Positions 27,287 through 35,642 of a stretch of DNA of 64,000 bases are shown piece after piece. The DNA comes from an uncultured Lachnospira sp. GTDB taxonomy: Bacteria; Bacillota; Clostridia; Lachnospirales; Lachnospiraceae. Position 1 is the first letter of the stretch, and the number at the start of each line of letters is the position of its first letter. Under the pieces are notes generated by a model that was given only the letters and a program-made list of their open reading frames with translations, did not search any database and had not been told where the DNA came from. Position numbers and translations under genes: made by a program. The stretch covers positions 214,232 to 278,231 of the forward strand of contig CAJUKN010000001.1 in assembly GCA_910587485.1 (NCBI GenBank). The letters run 5' to 3'.

Positions 27287-29209
27287 TTAAACCAATCGTT
27301 TAAATTTCCTTTCTACTTCATATTTTGACATTACAATAAGAGTTGGTCTTCCATGAGGACAATTATATGGATTTTCAGCCTGCATTAATTCATAAATCAG
27401 TTGTTTTACCTCATTTTCAGATAATTGGTTATTGCCCTTTACTGCTGCCTTGCACGCCATTGTTGCTACACGTTGTGTAACAATATCAAGTGCTATAGGA
27501 TTTTCTTTTCCAATTCTATCTAAAATATCAATAAATAATTGATTCAAATCAATATTAGGCAAATCGGCTGGAATACCTGTAATTTTATAAGATTTGCCGC
27601 CAAAAGCTTCAATCTCAAAGCCTATTTTTTGAAAAATGTCTATATTATTGTTTAATGCTTGTTCTTCACGCATACTAAGTTCAACAATAACAGGCGGAGC
27701 AATCATTTGACAATCCATCTTTTTTCCTTTTAAATGGCGCATATATCGTTCATATATCACTTTTTCATGGGCGGCATGCTGGTCCATCATATAAAATTTA
27801 TCTTCATATTCAATTAGCCAATATGTTTCAAATAATTGCCCTATTATTTTATAATCGGACTCCTTCTGCGCTTTTAATAACGGATTTTCAAACAAAGATA
27901 ATTGTTTTTCTTTTTCCTGTTTTATTTTATATTCCTTATTATCTTCTTGTATCATCTCATTAGAGCGATTAATCTCAAAAGGTTCTGGCAATCGTGTTTT
28001 CTTTTGAGTATTCTCTTTTAACGTATTTACATGAAATTGTTTTTCTAAATCTTGTATACTATTTGAATTTTTTAATGAATTGAAGTTTTTTGTATTTTCA
28101 AATTCTAGTGTATTAGTTGTTGTTACATTTCCATTATCTATTTGGTTTTCTACTTGTTTTAGTTCAAATGAATTTGTTTTTGGTATTGTATTTTTATTCA
28201 AAGGAAGTTGTGTCTCTACTGCTAATTCTGTATTTCTTAATATCATTCTTATTGTATCAAACACAAAATTATATACATAATCACCTTGCGTAAAGCGCAA
28301 CTCCATCTTAGCAGGATGTACATTAACATCCATAATCAATGGATTTATTTGAAAATGAATAGCAGTAAATGGATAATTGTGAGGCATCATATAACCTTTA
28401 TAGGCTTCCTCAATGGCTTTTGTTATCATGCTATTTTTTATATATCTTCCATTGATAAAATAATTTTCATATGACCGATTTCCTCTACATATAGCAGGTC
28501 TGCCAATATATCCATTCATTGTAATATCTTGTGTTTTTCCATTGATATCCAATAAATTTCTAGTTATCTCTCGACCATAAATTTCATATATAATATCTTT
28601 AAGATTCATATTGCCAGCCGTATGTAATCTATTTTGATTATTACTTATAAATCGAAAGGAAATATCTGGGTGAGACAAAGCAAGATGTTCTACCAATGAC
28701 CCAACATAACTGGCTTCCGTCTGTGCTGATTTTAAAAATTTTCTTCTCACAGGTGTATTGTAAAATAAATTTCTTACAATAAAAGTCGTTCCATCAGGCA
28801 CACCAACATCTTCAAAACATTGTTCTATACCACCGTCCATTACATATCGATAACCTGTTATACTATTTTGTTGTTTTGTAATTAATTCAACTTGTGATAT
28901 GGATGCAATGCTTGACAAAGCTTCCCCTCGAAAACCAAGTGATGATACACCAATAAGGTCTTCAATACGTTTAATTTTACTGGTAGCATGACGTAAAAAG
29001 GCAGTTTTTATTTCATTTCCATTAATACCTGTTCCATTATCTGTAATTCTTATAAAAGAGATACCACCTTCTTTAATTTCAATGGTAATTGCACTGGCAT
29101 TGGCATCAATCGCATTTTCTACTAATTCCTTTACAACAGATGATGGTCGGTCTATCACCTCACCAGCAGCAATTTTATTAATCGTATCTTGATTAAGTAC
29201 CTCTATCAT
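27287..29209 (-). CDS. mutL: MutL, mismatch repair endonuclease
   Basis: 640 aa. The N-terminal GHKL ATPase domain (about 1-330; ELVENAIDANA, DNGTGI, GFRGEALSSI) is followed by a polar linker (about 340-440) and a C-terminal dimerisation domain with the endonuclease motif DQHAAHEKVIYE (about residue 478), as expected for bacteria without MutH. It also has the zinc-site segment CPHGRPT near the end. GAGGGG precedes the ATG. Confidence 0.97.
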   Translation of the reverse strand: MIEVLNQDTINKIAAGEVIDRPSSVVKELVENAIDANASAITIEIKEGGISFIRITDNGTGINGNEIKTAFLRHATSKIKRIEDLIGVSSLGFRGEALSSIASISQVELITKQQNSITGYRYVMDGGIEQCFEDVGVPDGTTFIVRNLFYNTPVRRKFLKSAQTEASYVGSLVEHLALSHPDISFRFISNNQNRLHTAGNMNLKDIIYEIYGREITRNLLDINGKTQDITMNGYIGRPAICRGNRSYENYFINGRYIKNSMITKAIEEAYKGYMMPHNYPFTAIHFQINPLIMDVNVHPAKMELRFTQGDYVYNFVFDTIRMILRNTELAVETQLPLNKNTIPKTNSFELKQVENQIDNGNVTTTNTLEFENTKNFNSLKNSNSIQDLEKQFHVNTLKENTQKKTRLPEPFEINRSNEMIQEDNKEYKIKQEKEKQLSLFENPLLKAQKESDYKIIGQLFETYWLIEYEDKFYMMDQHAAHEKVIYERYMRHLKGKKMDCQMIAPPVIVELSMREEQALNNNIDIFQKIGFEIEAFGGKSYKITGIPADLPNIDLNQLFIDILDRIGKENPIALDIVTQRVATMACKAAVKGNNQLSENEVKQLIYELMQAENPYNCPHGRPTLIVMSKYEVERKFKRLV

Positions 29210-29587
29210 ATTAACCCCTCATTCTAAAGCATAGTGTGAAAAATATGTAATAGAAATTTATAAAGATAATTTCTATTATTGCAACAAACCTTATTTGTGA
29301 CATTTTAACACAAATAAGGTTTCATATTTTTTAATTTTTAGCAATTCATTTTCTGTAATAACAGATATAGATATGCAAAAAATAAATATATTAATGCTAT
29401 TTTTTATACAAATCTTCATCTTTATGTTGATTTTCGTACAAAAAACTTTAAATGTATGTTTTTATAATTTTATATGATTATAAAGAGTTTGTTATTTTTT
29501 GATAGCAATTATACATTATCAAAATAACTTAAATTTTTTAAAAATTATTATTTTATAAAATAAAATATTTTGTATATAGAAAATACT
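29210..29587. other. Intergenic region between mutS and mutL with two palindromic hairpins
   Basis: A stretch of 378 bases with no gene. Hairpin 1 is an 11-bp stem (29248-29258 with 29268-29278), followed on the minus strand by a T-rich tail. Hairpin 2 is a perfect 14-bp stem (29286-29299 with 29309-29322, loop ACATTTTAA). The remaining 29323-29587 is very AT-rich and shows nothing I recognise. Together they probably end the mutS transcript and separate mutL from it. Confidence 0.6.
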
Positions 29588-32245
29588 TTATTTCCACCGA
29601 TTAACAATTTTTCCTTGCAATTTATACAATGTATTTAATGCATCAATTGGTGTCATGCGACCTATATCAATCTGTTTTATTTCCTCAATAATATCACTGT
29701 CATTAACAGTGTCAAATAGGGACATCTGTTTTATTTCAAGTTCATCTTCCTTGTGATACTGTGAATCAAGTTTTTGTGCTGTTTTGGAATATTGTGCAAT
29801 ATCCTTTGCTTTCTGTGATATATCCGCATCACTTAATTCTAATACCAACTCTTTTGCTCTATCAATAACAGCATCAGGAACACCTGCAAGTTTTGCCACT
29901 TGTATACCATAGCTTTTATCTGCGCCGCCCTTTATAATTTTTCGCAAAAATACAATATCATCACCATTTTCTTTGACAGCAATACAATAATTATGTACGC
30001 CTTCTATTGTTCCTTCAAATTCTGTAAGTTCATGGTAATGTGTTGCAAACAATGTTTTAGCTCCAAGTATTTTAATGTTAGATATATATTCTACAACTGC
30101 CCAAGCAATGCTTAATCCATCAAATGTACTTGTTCCTCGTCCTATCTCATCAAGAATAATTAAACTATTTCGGGTGGCATTGCGCAAAATATTGGCAACT
30201 TCTGTCATTTCTACCATAAAAGTAGACTGTCCAGAAGCCAAATCATCCGATGCACCAACTCGAGTAAATATTCGATCAACAATTCCTATATTGGCAAACT
30301 CTGCAGGCACAAAACTACCTATTTGAGCCATCAATACAATCAGTGCAGATTGTCTCATATAGGTTGATTTTCCTGCCATATTAGGACCTGTAATAATAGA
30401 AATTCGATTATTGTTATTATTTAATAGTGTATCATTTGAGATAAACATCTCATTATTTATCATTTTTTCTACAACAGGATGCCTGCCACCTTTAATTTCA
30501 ATAATGCCTTTTTCATTAATTTTTGGTCGGACATAATGATTTTGCATAGCCACAACTGAAAGTGCAGCAAATGCATCAATCATAGAAATTGCTTTTGCTG
30601 TACTTTGGATTCGTAAAACTTCTTTGGCAATGGTATCTCTCACATTACAGAACAATTCAAATTCAAGGTTATTTAATTTATCTTCAGCACCAAGTATCAT
30701 CTCTTCTAATGATTTTAATTCATCTGTTGTATAGCGTTCTGCATTTGTCAATGTCTGTTTTCTTGTCCATTTATCTGGAACCAAATTTTTAAAAGAATTT
30801 GTCACTTCAAGATAATATCCAAAAATTTTATTGTATTTTATTTTTAAATTTTTGATGCCTGTGCTTTCACGTTCCTTTGATTCTAAATCAGCAAGCCATT
30901 GTTTTCCATCAGTCTTTGCTTTTCTAAAAGTATCCGCTTCTTTAGAAAACCCTTCTTTGATAATACCGCCTTCTCGAATAGTAATAGGAGGTTCCTCTAC
31001 AATCGCTAAATTAATATATTCATACAAATCAGACAAATCATCAAGTTGGTTATTATATTCTAAAAGTAACTTAGCATTTAATCCTTCAATAATATGCTTG
31101 ATATATGGAAGCATCTGCAATGAATTTTTAAAAGAAATTAAATCTCTTGGATTGGCACTTTTACAACTAATCTTAGCCATTAACCGCTCTAAGTCATATA
31201 TAGAATTTAGATATTCTCTTAATTCGTCTCTATCTATTTGATGATGATTAAATTCTTCAATAATATCTAGCCTTGCATTAATATCTGATTTGTTCATCAA
31301 AGGCTGTTCCACCATAGTTCTTAAAGTACGAGCGCCCATAGCGGTTTTTGTTTTATCCAATACCCATATAAGAGAGCCTTTTTTTTGCTTTTCGCGCATG
31401 GTTTCAACTAATTCAAGATTACGCCTAGAAGAACTGTCTATAATCATATATTTATTGGTGGTATAAGGCTTGATAGAAACAATATGAGATAAATTATTTT
31501 TTTGTGTTTCATACAGATAGATAAGAAGCGCTCCCGCAGCAATCGTTCCATTTTCATAATCTTTTATTCCAAGACCATCTATAGAACTAATATGAAAATG
31601 CTCCATTAATTTTGTTTTACAATTTACATCATCAAAATATCGGTTTTCAAGTGTTGACATAGTAATTCCAAGTTTTTCGTTAACCAATGTCAAGTCAATT
31701 CCACTGACATTAAAATAATCATTGACAATAATTTCAGATGGCATAAATTTATTAATTTCATCAATAAGAAAAGAAGCACTATCAACTTCTGTAATATAGT
31801 AATCACCTGTAGAAAAATCACAAATGGATATTCCATATCGTTTATTGTGAAAGTAGATGCTAAATAAATAATTATTTTTTGTTTCATCTAAAGCTTGTGT
31901 ATTTAAGTTGGTACTTGGTGTAACTACTTTAATCACTTCACGTTTGACAATACCTTTTGCTTCTTTAGGGTCTTCTACTTGCTCACAGATTGCCACCTTA
32001 TGACCATTGGCAACAAGTCTATTAATATAAGATTCAGCCGCATGATATGGCACGCCGCACATAGGCGCTCTTTCTTTTTGACCACAATCTTTGCCAGTAA
32101 GTGTTAATTCAAGTTCCTTTGATATTATAACTGCATCGTCAAAAAACATTTCATAAAAATCGCCAAGTCGATAAAATAATATACAATCTTTATAATTTTC
32201 CTTTGTGTTCAAATAATGCTGCATCATTGGTGAATATTCATTCAT
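29588..32245 (-). CDS. mutS: MutS, DNA mismatch recognition ATPase
   Basis: 885 aa, full length. The mismatch-binding domain I carries the FYEMF motif (LGDFYEMFFDDA), where Phe stacks on the mispair. Core, lever and clamp domains follow, then the ATPase with Walker A TGPNMAGKST (about residue 620), Walker B ILDEIGRGTSTFDG and the C-terminal dimerisation helices. TGGAGG precedes the ATG. A structured leader (32358-32492) lies upstream, between miaB and this gene. Confidence 0.97.
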   Translation of the reverse strand: MNEYSPMMQHYLNTKENYKDCILFYRLGDFYEMFFDDAVIISKELELTLTGKDCGQKERAPMCGVPYHAAESYINRLVANGHKVAICEQVEDPKEAKGIVKREVIKVVTPSTNLNTQALDETKNNYLFSIYFHNKRYGISICDFSTGDYYITEVDSASFLIDEINKFMPSEIIVNDYFNVSGIDLTLVNEKLGITMSTLENRYFDDVNCKTKLMEHFHISSIDGLGIKDYENGTIAAGALLIYLYETQKNNLSHIVSIKPYTTNKYMIIDSSSRRNLELVETMREKQKKGSLIWVLDKTKTAMGARTLRTMVEQPLMNKSDINARLDIIEEFNHHQIDRDELREYLNSIYDLERLMAKISCKSANPRDLISFKNSLQMLPYIKHIIEGLNAKLLLEYNNQLDDLSDLYEYINLAIVEEPPITIREGGIIKEGFSKEADTFRKAKTDGKQWLADLESKERESTGIKNLKIKYNKIFGYYLEVTNSFKNLVPDKWTRKQTLTNAERYTTDELKSLEEMILGAEDKLNNLEFELFCNVRDTIAKEVLRIQSTAKAISMIDAFAALSVVAMQNHYVRPKINEKGIIEIKGGRHPVVEKMINNEMFISNDTLLNNNNNRISIITGPNMAGKSTYMRQSALIVLMAQIGSFVPAEFANIGIVDRIFTRVGASDDLASGQSTFMVEMTEVANILRNATRNSLIILDEIGRGTSTFDGLSIAWAVVEYISNIKILGAKTLFATHYHELTEFEGTIEGVHNYCIAVKENGDDIVFLRKIIKGGADKSYGIQVAKLAGVPDAVIDRAKELVLELSDADISQKAKDIAQYSKTAQKLDSQYHKEDELEIKQMSLFDTVNDSDIIEEIKQIDIGRMTPIDALNTLYKLQGKIVNRWK

Positions 32246-32357
32246 TTTTAGCCTCCATGCTGCGACTGATTTTTAAGAGTAGCTAATGGCTCAATTTTGT
32301 GCAAAAAAGCGCAGCAATCTTTTGCATAATAATTTAAATATAAGTTTCTATCAAAAT

Positions 32358-32492
32358 AGGCAAGTCAAATTTTTCTTAAAAAAGGAGACTTGCCTGTTTG
32401 TCTGATAAAAGTTAAGCGGATATTGACAATCCACTTATTACCTACGTCTAACCTTATTACCACTTTGTGGCATTTCTTAAACAGACAAGTCT
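32358..32492 (-). promoter_or_regulatory. Candidate attenuator in the mutS leader
   Basis: In minus-strand RNA order, segment c (32492-32479) can pair with segment b (32399-32386) over 14 positions with one wobble, and b can instead pair with segment a (32366-32358) over nine perfect base pairs; the second hairpin is followed by ATTTTGATAG. Two small hairpins (CCAC/GTGG and GTGGAT/ATCCGC) lie between c and b. This is the layout of mutually exclusive structures. No known riboswitch was recognised. Confidence 0.45.
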
Positions 32493-32512
32493 AACTCTTT
32501 TCTAATAGGGTT

Positions 32513-32542
32513 AAATAAAATTTGTGCTGTTTTAACACAAAT
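32513..32542 (-). terminator. Terminator after miaB
   Basis: On the minus strand ATTTGTG pairs with CACAAAT (32542-32536 with 32526-32520) and is followed by TTTTATTTA. It lies 45 bases after the miaB stop. Confidence 0.7.
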
Positions 32543-32586
32543 CTTATTGCTTGCTATTTATTTCAATCAGTTACTTATCAGATAAT

Positions 32587-34041
32587 TTATTCAGATTTTT
32601 GTTCTATACAGCCAATATAATAAAATCCTTTACTTTCTGTTAATTTTACTTTAATTGTTTTTCCAATTAAAGCTGCATCACCATGAAAATGTACCAACAT
32701 ATTGTTAGTAAGCCTTCCTGTAACCAGTGAAGAATCTTGAGAATTTACACATTCAACTAAAGCATTCATTGTCTGCCCAGTATATCTTGCGTGAACCTCA
32801 TGTGACACAGAACCTACAGTTTCTAGCAATCGATTAAATCTGTCTTTAACAACGGATTCAGGTACTTGACCTTCCATACTGGCAGCAGGCGTTCCTGTTC
32901 TTTTAGAATAAATAAATGTATAGGCACTATCAAATTTTGCTTTTTGTATAACATCTAATGTATCCTGAAAATCCTCTTCTGTTTCACCCGGAAATCCTAC
33001 AATAATATCGGTTGTTAAGGATACATCTGGTAATTTTTCACGAATTTTTTTCACCCAGTCAAGATATTGTTCTTTTGTATATTTTCGATTCATTATTTTA
33101 AGAATTTTACTACTTCCAGACTGCAATGGAAAATGAATATGATTACATATTTTTTCAGAATGTTCCATAACCTCTAGCAAATCATCTGAAAAATCTTTAG
33201 GATGAGGTGTCATAAAACGTATTCTTTCAAGTCCTTCAATTTTTTCAACCTCTTTAAGAAGCATAGCAAAAGTAAATGGTTCGTTAAATGTTTTTCCATA
33301 AGAATTTACATTTTGTCCCAAAAGCATGACTTCTTTTACACCATCATCAACCAATCGCTCAATTTCTCTTACAATCTCTATTGGTGGTCGTGATTTTTCA
33401 CGTCCTCTGACATATGGCACAATACAATAACTGCAAAAATTATTACAGCCATACATAATATTTACGCCTGATTTAAAAGAATATTTTCTAGCAGTTGGCA
33501 ATTCTTCAACAACTGCTTTTGTATCATTCCAAATTTCGATAACTTGTTTTTTCGTATCAAAATAGCTACATAAAAGTTCTGCAATTTTAAATATATTAAA
33601 TGTTCCAAAAATAATATTGACAAATCTATATGATTTTTTAATTTTTTCAACTACTTCTGACTCTTGCATCATACAACCACATAAACCAATTATCATATGT
33701 GGATTTTTCTTTTTTAAAACATGAAGTTGTCCCAATCTTCCATATACTCTTAGGTTTGCGTTTTCTCGCACTGTACATGTATTATATAAGACCATATCTG
33801 CATTTTCAGAATCGACCACTTTATAACCAATTTCCTGTAAGATTCCAAGCAATTTTTCAGAATCTCTAGCATTCATCTGACACCCGAACGTCTCTACATA
33901 ACAGCTTATGTCACGTCCTAGTTGTTCTTTTAGTGCATGGACATGCTGCTGACATCTTGCTACATAGTACAGTTGTCGTTCTGGTTCAGTTGTTGGAGCA
34001 TCTTCTAGTAAGTTTATTCTTTCTGTGTTGTAATCGTACAT
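32587..34041 (-). CDS. miaB: MiaB, tRNA methylthiotransferase
   Basis: A radical-SAM enzyme that adds the 2-methylthio group to i6A37 of tRNA, the next step after MiaA. 484 aa: an N-terminal UPF0004 domain with cluster-binding Cys (ETFGCQMNARDSEK), a radical SAM core with CNNFCSYCIVPYVRG and a C-terminal TRAM domain (about 415-480). An N-terminal extension of about 45 residues precedes the domain, as in other Clostridia. AAAGGA precedes the ATG. It is the last clearly chromosomal gene before the conjugative element. Confidence 0.96.
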   Translation of the reverse strand: MYDYNTERINLLEDAPTTEPERQLYYVARCQQHVHALKEQLGRDISCYVETFGCQMNARDSEKLLGILQEIGYKVVDSENADMVLYNTCTVRENANLRVYGRLGQLHVLKKKNPHMIIGLCGCMMQESEVVEKIKKSYRFVNIIFGTFNIFKIAELLCSYFDTKKQVIEIWNDTKAVVEELPTARKYSFKSGVNIMYGCNNFCSYCIVPYVRGREKSRPPIEIVREIERLVDDGVKEVMLLGQNVNSYGKTFNEPFTFAMLLKEVEKIEGLERIRFMTPHPKDFSDDLLEVMEHSEKICNHIHFPLQSGSSKILKIMNRKYTKEQYLDWVKKIREKLPDVSLTTDIIVGFPGETEEDFQDTLDVIQKAKFDSAYTFIYSKRTGTPAASMEGQVPESVVKDRFNRLLETVGSVSHEVHARYTGQTMNALVECVNSQDSSLVTGRLTNNMLVHFHGDAALIGKTIKVKLTESKGFYYIGCIEQKSE

Positions 34042-34494
34042 GTTATTTTTCCTTTAATGTTCTTCTCAAAGTGTTTAGATATACACTATAAATTAAGATA
34101 ACATTGTAAATATCATATGTCAAATATCTTTTTTATAAAATTTGGATAAAGTGGTGGTTGTGAGGGTGTGGTGGGAGGAATTTTGGTAAGTATATTGCAT
34201 ATGTCGTCATATATGGTGTTATACATGCCACTAAACCATATATGTTTGTTTAGATGTCCCTATTGGTGATGTTGCATTAGTACAATATCTTTATTATAAA
34301 AAAACAGCCAACTTTTAAAGTTTGGCTGTTTCTATAAAAATTATATTTATATTTTTATATATAGTTACAGCTTCTTCAACAGAAACTGTCGTTCCAGTAA
34401 ATACTAGGCTTGGTAACGCTATTGTTAGTTACTCGTTTGTTACCCATATGTTTTGATATTGTCTAATACTATCACATCTCTTTTTATTCTTGTC
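34042..34494. other. Junction region between chromosome and conjugative element
   Basis: 453 bases with no intact gene. It contains a terminator hairpin (34302-34331) and, at 34315-34428 on the minus strand, a 37-codon open stretch with protein-like composition (LVFTGTTVSVEEAVTIYKN) but no start codon, which may be the tail of a lost gene. The end of the conjugative element should lie here, but no repeat or tRNA gene marks it. Confidence 0.45.
34302..34331 (-). terminator. Terminator at the end of the conjugative element
   Basis: AACAGCCAA (34303-34311) pairs with TTGGCTGTT (34322-34330), plus one further A-T pair. On the minus strand it is followed by seven T residues, as expected for the end of the element's leftmost transcript. 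Confidence 0.8.
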
Positions 34495-34935
34495 TTATTT
34501 TGTTTCTTTTATTTTTTCTTCCTCCTGATATTTTATTCTTCTTTCCGCTTCACAAAAACCAATGACATTCTCTATTGCTTTCAATATAACCTCAATAGAT
34601 TCTTTTGATTGCCCACGAACAATATAACTAAACTTTTCACCTACTGTTTCTTCTTTTTGGCTTGTATTGATAGGAATCATTTTAGCAATATCCAATTTCA
34701 ACGCTGAAGCGATTTTAATCAATACTTGCAAACTTACCTGATTTGTGCCTTTTTCATAACGATATATAATACTATTATTTATACTAGATAATTCAGATAA
34801 AGTAGCTACATCCATATCTTGACGTAATCTTTCTTCTTTTAATCTTCTTGCAATCTCTTTAAGAAAATCTGCAAGCAGCTCATCACTCGTACATATACTG
34901 TACAAAATCCGTTCATCGGTAAGCGTTTTTTCCAT
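34495..34935 (-). CDS. HTH (XRE) regulator of the conjugative element, copy A
   Basis: 146 aa. The HTH occupies about residues 30-90 (LKEERLRQDMDVATLSELSS and YRYEKGTNQVSLQVLIKIASALKLDI). The C-terminal part contains GEKFSYIVRGQSKESIEVILKAIENV. The same order of segments, including SERFEYLVRNLDIRSINLVLNMA, is found in the regulator at 41919-42290, so the two are paralogs bracketing the helicase gene. TTGGAGG lies before the ATG at 34935; a TTG six codons earlier is not credible. It probably controls transfer genes. Confidence 0.82.
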   Translation of the reverse strand: MEKTLTDERILYSICTSDELLADFLKEIARRLKEERLRQDMDVATLSELSSINNSIIYRYEKGTNQVSLQVLIKIASALKLDIAKMIPINTSQKEETVGEKFSYIVRGQSKESIEVILKAIENVIGFCEAERRIKYQEEEKIKETK

Positions 34936-35029
34936 AGCAGCCTCCAAATTCAATCATAAATCATTGGGTTAATTATATCACCCATAAAATGATTTTACAA
35001 TGAATCCTCTTATTTTGCTGTATGATTTA

Positions 35030-35611
35030 TTATCTTCTATTCGTATGGATTTTTTTATTTTCACAAACAATCTCTTGTTCTTTATCGGGTTCTTGGTTAT
35101 CAAGATTTAACAATGTATCCAATTCTGCTTGCCTTTCTAATTTCCCTCTTAATTCCTCTTCCTGTACAAATGGCTTTTGATATTCTTCTTGCGCCTGCTT
35201 TTTATCTTTTTCGTATTGTTCTAATCGATTCTGATAAAAATCGATATTTTCGTGCATATCTTTAAGAAGATTCTCTAATCGAACAATACTACCAACAGGG
35301 CTGGTTGAAAGTTTTGTCCTATGTTCCATGCTGCCGCTAAGTATAAAATCTATTCCACCCATAAGACACTTTTCTACAAACAAATCAAACCCTTTATACT
35401 GCCCTAATAAGCAACGCTCACCGATTTTACATGCACTTGCTTCTTCCAACAATTTCGTTCCTGCTTTTTTACGCTCATCATATAAACGGTTATGAATGGA
35501 AATTTCAAATTCAGGATTGTTCTGTAATTGAATGTCTCTACGTTTTATATCTTCTTTGATAGCATTTAACGTTTCTATTGTCGAAGCAATCTGTTTTGGA
35601 TAAGTAATCAT
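35030..35611 (-). pseudogene. Detached C-terminal tail of the helicase/methylase
   Basis: 193 aa beginning at an internal Met (MITYPKQIASTIETLNAIKEDI). The frame stays open upstream of that Met and reads DRQRFSLQDKF immediately after the end of the giant helicase frame (KLQLLKASY). Related helicases continue through this point without a break, so a single-base shift at about 35640-35643 has separated the tail. It is mostly helical with a coiled-coil-like part (about 105-165). It could still be made as a separate peptide, but no ribosome binding site is evident. Confidence 0.7.
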
Positions 35612-35642
35612 AAACTTATCTTGTAATGAAAATCGCTGTCTA

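Larger units (their letters stand above)
32246..32586. other. miaB-mutS intergenic region
   Basis: 341 bases without a gene. From the miaB side it holds a miaB terminator (32513-32542), then the candidate attenuator (32358-32492) and an AT-rich leader running to the mutS ribosome binding site. Confidence 0.6.

Noticed and set aside
34042..34494. A tRNA gene as integration site
   Set aside because: No cloverleaf or conserved T-loop sequence could be found on either strand.
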